From: Pleurobrachia bachei
Lineage: Eukaryota > Ctenophora > Tentaculata > Cydippida > Pleurobrachiidae
Length of the DNA: 22,637 nucleotides
Reading direction: 5' to 3'
Assembly (NCBI GenBank): GCA_000695325.1
Contig: AVPN01000186.1
Span: 1-22,637 of the forward strand
Under the pieces are notes generated by a model. The model ran no database searches. It saw nothing but the letters and a program-made list of their open reading frames with translations, and was not told the DNA's origin. The number at the start of each line of letters is the position of its first letter. The stretch's first letter is position 1. This document shows positions 19,345 to 22,637 of the stretch, in pieces. A program made the position numbers and the translations under genes.

Positions 19345-19707
19345 AGAGGCCAAGAAGACCACGACCAGCTCCTCCGCAGCTGCTGCGACCAAAAACACTA
19401 CCATGTCCTCGACGGCAGCGAAGCCGGCCAAGACGAAAGAGAACATATACGAGAACCAGGCAGCCGACCAAGGCGCTGAACAGGAAGATCACACGTACTC
19501 CACTGCCGAGTACGCAAACATGGACAAATCCGGAAAACATGAGTTTCCTGCTAAATCGGATGATAATGCGAACATTTAATTTTACACCGCGGTGCGATTT
19601 TAGTTAGGTCTGTGTGTCTGTGTGACCTTTTTATTTTTTAGTTCTGTTTATTAGTAAATAGCTTGGTGAGGTTATGTAGATTTCTAAACGAGATAAGTTT
19701 GTAGTTT

Positions 19708-19757
19708 TTAATGATTTTAGACTATAAGAGAAAAGATCATTTTGCTTACTTCGATAT
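19708..19757. other. 50-nt block C: unreversed complement of 18070-18119
   Basis: Copy 1 begins AATTACTAAAATCTG and copy 2 begins TTAATGATTTTAGAC, complementary at all 50 positions without reversal, in the 3'UTR or spacer. Which copy is original cannot be told from the sequence, though parsimony points to copy 2 as altered. Confidence 0.93.
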
Positions 19758-19819
19758 ATATCAGTTCTGTGATATGATTATATGTGGAATTGTTAATTGT
19801 TTAACTTTAACTTCAACAC

Positions 19820-19825
19820 AATAAA
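19820..19825 (+). terminator. Duplicated polyadenylation signal
   Basis: AATAAA in the copy-2 3'UTR, in the same context as 18182-18187. Confidence 0.4.
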
Positions 19826-20013
19826 ATTTGAAGTTATGATAGTACAATATACCAAAATACAACAAGTTTACTCACACTGGGAGTCACAGGAAGACTTCAC
19901 TGCACTACCGCAGTTACATTTACAATCCTGTCTCACATGATCGTCTCACATGACATATCATTATCATTCATCATTGTACTACATCGGGAAGGCCAGATCA
20001 CATATCTCAATCT

Positions 20014-20159
20014 GTACGTGTTAAAGACGTATTATAGACGTATTATAGACGTATCAGACGTATATTATACGTATTTTATACGTATCCGACGTATTATTGA
20101 CGTATCAGACGTATTGTAAACGTATTATAGACGTGTTATAGACGTATTATAGACGTAGG
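20014..20159. repeat. AGACGTATTAT minisatellite, left part
   Basis: About 13 degenerate units of 9-12 bases built on (A)GACGTAT(TAT), for example AGACGTATTATAGACGTATC. Every unit carries ACGT, giving many small TACGTA-type palindromes. Confidence 0.85.
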
Positions 20160-20204
20160 TATATGATGTATTAATAATACATATACATAATACAATTATA
20201 GACG

Positions 20205-20470
20205 TACTAGCGCACCCATTGGGTGGCCTCAAGTAAGGGCTTTTTGATAATCCACCCGGCTTCGCCGGGTGGTTCCTTTCGCACATTTCAAATAACACAG
20301 TTGCCATGGCAACTGAATTGGTAACTATGGGGGCTGACATGTTAAAATTCATTCGAAAATATTAACAAAGTCACTGAAAGTTCCAAAAGTGTGAGCAACA
20401 GCTTTACAGCTTTGTGCCCATTAGTTTATGAAGGAGCACTGTCGCGTAGATACCGCCTAACGAACGACTT
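20205..20470. repeat. Palindrome-rich segment splitting the minisatellite
   Basis: Unlike the flanking GACGTATTAT arrays, this segment is a separate sequence with several hairpins: CACCCATTGGGTGG (20214-20227), CCACCCGGC..GCCGGGTGG (20252-20272, 9-bp arms, 3-base loop) and GTTGCCATGGCAAC (20300-20313). It has no coding capacity. It looks like a short non-autonomous element inserted into the array, but no terminal repeats or target duplication could be fixed. Confidence 0.4.
20300..20313. promoter_or_regulatory. Perfect X-box (RFX-type) palindrome
   Basis: GTTGCCATGGCAAC is a full 14-bp palindrome matching the symmetric RFX consensus (GTNRCC..RGYAAC). RFX factors often control ciliary genes in animals. 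It may simply be part of the surrounding repeat. Confidence 0.35.
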
Positions 20471-20487
20471 CGACTTATAATAGAGAT

Positions 20488-20673
20488 ATGACGTATTATC
20501 TGTCCGTACGTATCATAGACCGAGACGTATTATAGACGTGTATAATAAGACGTATTATCTAGTTCTACGTACTATAGACGTTATATTGACGTATTATGGA
20601 CGTATTATAGAAGTAATACTAATAAAGAGTAAGACGTAATTACTAATTGTAAAGACGTACTCAGACGTATTCA
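20488..20673. repeat. AGACGTATTAT minisatellite, right part
   Basis: A more degenerate continuation of the 20014-20159 array (GACGTATTATCTG, AGACGTATTATAGA, AGACGTAATTAC), ending in GACGTATTCATATTG. Confidence 0.8.
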
Positions 20674-20676
20674 TAT

Positions 20677-20860
20677 TGTCAGAGCATTATAAGAGCATTG
20701 GCGCGAGGCCGCGAGAACTGTCAGTGTCATGGTCAGAGCATTTACCTGACAGTGACAGCCTAGCAGTACGGTCAACCAATAGATAAAACCCATTTGGTCA
20801 GTAAAGTGCATCCCGCGCACGCAAAATAGATTTGCGACGAAATATGCGAGCAGCATCACT
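20677..20860. other. Intergenic DNA with dispersed GTCAGAGCATT repeats
   Basis: TGTCAGAGCATT (20677) and GGTCAGAGCATTTACCTGAC (20731-20750) match the short palindromic repeat at 794-818 and 10052-10073. ACTGTCA and TGACAGT flank the second. A reverse-strand frame (20671-20859) is open across it, but I see no gene-like features. Confidence 0.4.
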
Positions 20861-20869
20861 GGACTATTG

Positions 20870-20985
20870 CGCGCGCCTTCTTTTCCAGGATTTCCGGTCG
20901 CGTCCGCGGTCCGGCTTTAAAGATTTCCGTTTCCGATTTCCGACTCGGGTCTCGTCACCGCTTCCGCCTTCCACCCGCGTCTTCC
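20870..20985 (+). promoter_or_regulatory. Possible promoter of the astacin gene
   Basis: A GC-richer stretch just upstream of the astacin start, with GATTTCCGG, CCGCGGTCCGG and a run of TTTCCG units (about 20928-20945). TTCCG/CGGAA is the ETS-type core. There is no TATA box at a fixed distance. Inferred from position and composition only. Confidence 0.25.
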
Positions 20986-21050
20986 AAGATATCTATATGG
21001 CCTGAGTATGCTAGCTCAAGCTCTCCACACATGGGTATATGAAAGGATGA

Positions 21051-22386
21051 ATGAATCTGGTGAAGTGTAAACGCCACAAACAGGAACACTGTGGTGGCAC
21101 GACCGGCCCACATGAGCTCCCTACGACTTGATCTCAATTTCAGGTTCTTCTCACATCTCTTCTACATCTGGTAGTCCACGCCACAGACGCACATTCATAC
21201 ACCACCCACTTATCTGAGGCTGAACTTCAATCCTTTTTGTATCACACCAAGGGGTTCACCGGACATGTTGCCTCAGGTGAAATGGATCAGAATGCACTTG
21301 ACTGTAGATAACGAATAGTGCACAAGAAGAGTTAAATATATCTCAACTTTGCCGACACACTAGCATCTTTCAGGGTATGGTGTAGTTGACCTAGGTGACG
21401 GTAAAAATCATCCTTCACAAAAAGAACATCTCAGAAGTTTGTGGCCAAACAAAATAAGTAAAACAAAAAAGAAGGAAGCTGAGAACGACTCACTTTTACC
21501 AGAGAAAAAGGTTTTTTCAATTGAAAATTAATAATTATTCTAATTCTACCAGGTCGTCACCGTCGAGCATTTTTCAATCCAAAGGGGAAACCTTGGCCTA
21601 ATGGCGAGTATCATTACGCGTTCGACGGCAGAATTAAACCTCTTCAAAAGGAGTTGGTTCTAGAAGCTATGAAGAATATTTCCCAAGAGGTTCCCTGTAT
21701 CAAGTTTATACCTGTCACGGAACGGAAAGATAACATGATAATTCACTCTGGGGGCGATCAGCACCAGTAAGTTTTCTTCCAATTATATATTTCCTGATCA
21801 TTTGACAGATCTAATATTATTTCACAACCCCCCTTCTCCCTCCGAAATGGTTACATAACAGAGGCCCTCCGTTATGTAACTTGCCTGGCTAGACTGTGTT
21901 TTGTGCACCCCGCATAACAATATTTAACCTATTACTCACACAAACTCCCACAGTTGCTACGCCTCGACGATGGGCTACAAACCCGGTCACGTGATCGTCT
22001 ACCTTGGAAAGTACTGCGACAGAAATGTGGTTGCACATGAGATGCTGCACGTGCTCGGTGCAATACACACCCAAAACCGTCCTGATAGAGATAGTTATGT
22101 AGATATTCACTGGGACAATATTAGAGAGGAGTTTAGGAAGCAATTCAAGAAGGTAAAGGAGAAGAAGGATCAACAAAGACCGGGGAAGTATGACTTCCTC
22201 AGTGCGATGCATTATCCCTCATTTGCTTTCGGTGTTTCCTCGGATGAGCCTAGTTTGAGCCCGCTGAAGGATGGAGTGGAGCTATTAAATCACGGCCACT
22301 TACCAGTGGACGAAGAGGATTATCGGTCACTGAGGAAGTGGTACGGGTGCTGCAGGGAGGCAGATGAGTTGTTTGAAGGGGGATGA
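21051..22386 (+). CDS. Secreted astacin-family zinc metalloprotease
   Basis: Exons: 21051-21059 (MNL, tentative), 21144-21276, 21374-21457, 21553-21766 and 21954-22386, with phases 0, 1, 1, 2 all fitting. The reading MNL+VLLTSLLHLVVHATDA is a good signal peptide. A propeptide follows, then RHRR (furin-type) and the mature start AFFNPKGKPWPNGEYHY. HEMLHVLGAIHTQNRPDRD contains the full astacin zinc motif HExxHxxGxxHxxxRxDRD. SAMHYPSFAF is the Met-turn with the zinc-ligating Tyr two residues after Met. Cys in EVPC, HHCY, KYCD and KWYGC fit the two family disulfides. The end of exon 3 at 21457 is chosen because only that donor (AATAA|GTAAAA) gives the right phase. Astacins cleave matrix and growth-factor regulators. 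Confidence 0.85.
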
Positions 22387-22637
22387 TGATCAGAGTGGCA
22401 CTGGGGAGGAGGATCAAGGTGAAACTGGTGACGAGGATCAGAGTTTTAGTAATACTGGGGACGAGGATCAGAGTGATATAAGTGAGGATGAAGGGGGTAC
22501 TGATACTACTGATACATGGGACGAAGAGGGTGGTACTGATACCGGGGACGAGAATCAGGTTCAAAATACTGCGGTCGAGGAAGAAATTACTGATGCTCCG
22601 TCTGTCGGAGCAAGACCCCGTTTTGTACTCGGATCGG
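22370..22637 (+). CDS. Acidic repetitive tail in the next frame, runs off the window
   Basis: From 22382 the neighbouring frame stays open to the last base (about 85 codons). It is strongly acidic with repeated GDEDQS, GEEDQ and TDTTDT units, ending SVGARPRFVLGS. The astacin frame stops at TGA 22384, right after a five-G run (22378-22382). With four Gs the catalytic domain would continue directly into this tail. This suggests either an indel in a homopolymer or a recent frame loss. The tail is low complexity and of unknown function. Confidence 0.5.

Larger units (their letters stand above)
18323..19579 (+). pseudogene. Duplicated 3' exons (TM4-TM5, TM6, TM7-tail), altered copy
   Basis: Copy-2 exons are 18323 on (TM4-TM5, reading to ..NSKSSGN then TAG at 18571-18573), 18693-18827 (TM6, intact) and 19268-19579 (terminal exon). 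The first has lost its end and its GTAAGA donor to a complemented block, so it can only be a truncating terminal exon. The terminal exon reads GTFVFLFYI then HDLLVQFCVTYHFKPKR in place of VLNDQVKTHWMVKFGFA, and then the same tail. Exons 18693 and 19268 could in principle be alternative 3' ends spliced from 16940 or 17173, but lying after the copy-1 polyA site makes that doubtful. Confidence 0.65.
16652..19943. repeat. Tandem duplication of about 1.65 kb (TM4 to 3'UTR)
   Basis: Copy 1 (16652-18305) and copy 2 (18306-19943) join at ACATGATCG|CACCCCACT, placing the end of the 3'UTR directly against the intron before the TM4 exon. Exons and UTR are essentially identical and introns have small indels, apart from three 50-nt blocks described separately. 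Confidence 0.92.

Noticed and set aside
20671-20859. 62-residue minus-strand frame with hydrophobic start
   Set aside because: Covers dispersed repeat sequence, with no splice partners and no recognisable family.

Overview
This is a eukaryotic (metazoan) window with an intron-rich adhesion-type G-protein-coupled receptor (aGPCR) gene and an astacin metalloprotease gene on the + strand. Short GT-AG introns (mostly about 80-300 nt), an ephrin-receptor/TNFR-like Cys-rich ectodomain on an aGPCR, and many microsatellites and small palindromic repeats suggest an early-branching animal, most likely a sponge. The species call is inference.

Layout. 1-5160 holds no convincing gene: CT/GA microsatellites, several hairpins, one 150-bp MITE-like element, and a weak galectin-like reverse-strand ORF (4749-4982). 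5167-17941 is the receptor: a fucolectin/F5-8C-like domain (5167-5785), a long series of phase-0 cassette exons carrying Cys-rich modules (5881-13390), GAIN-type exons, a GPS motif (15739-15927), seven transmembrane helices (16048-17700) and a C-tail with phosphotyrosine-type motifs ending in TAA at 17939-17941. The locus has been reshaped by at least four tandem duplications: about 0.97 kb (6380-8320), about 3.1 kb (8314-14479), about 0.8 kb (13885-15520) and about 1.65 kb (16652-19943). Splice phases stay compatible across most of them, so alternative GAIN halves and alternative 3' ends are possible. False tandem assembly of alleles is the main competing explanation.

The strangest signal is in the last duplication. 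The two copies are almost identical except for three blocks of exactly 50 nt (18571-18620, 19295-19344, 19708-19757), each of which is the straight, unreversed complement of the matching block in the first copy, with no mismatch. Inversion gives a reverse complement, so no ordinary DNA process explains this. Data corruption or deliberate alteration is the first hypothesis. The blocks remove a splice donor, rewrite the TM7/helix-8 sequence, and alter the 3'UTR of the second copy.

19950-21050 is intergenic: a GACGTAttat minisatellite split by a palindrome-bearing repeat with a perfect RFX-type X-box, then a GC-richer stretch that may be a promoter. 21051-22386 is a secreted astacin with propeptide, furin-type RHRR site and complete zinc motif. 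A five-G run near its end separates it from a long open acidic tail that runs off the window.
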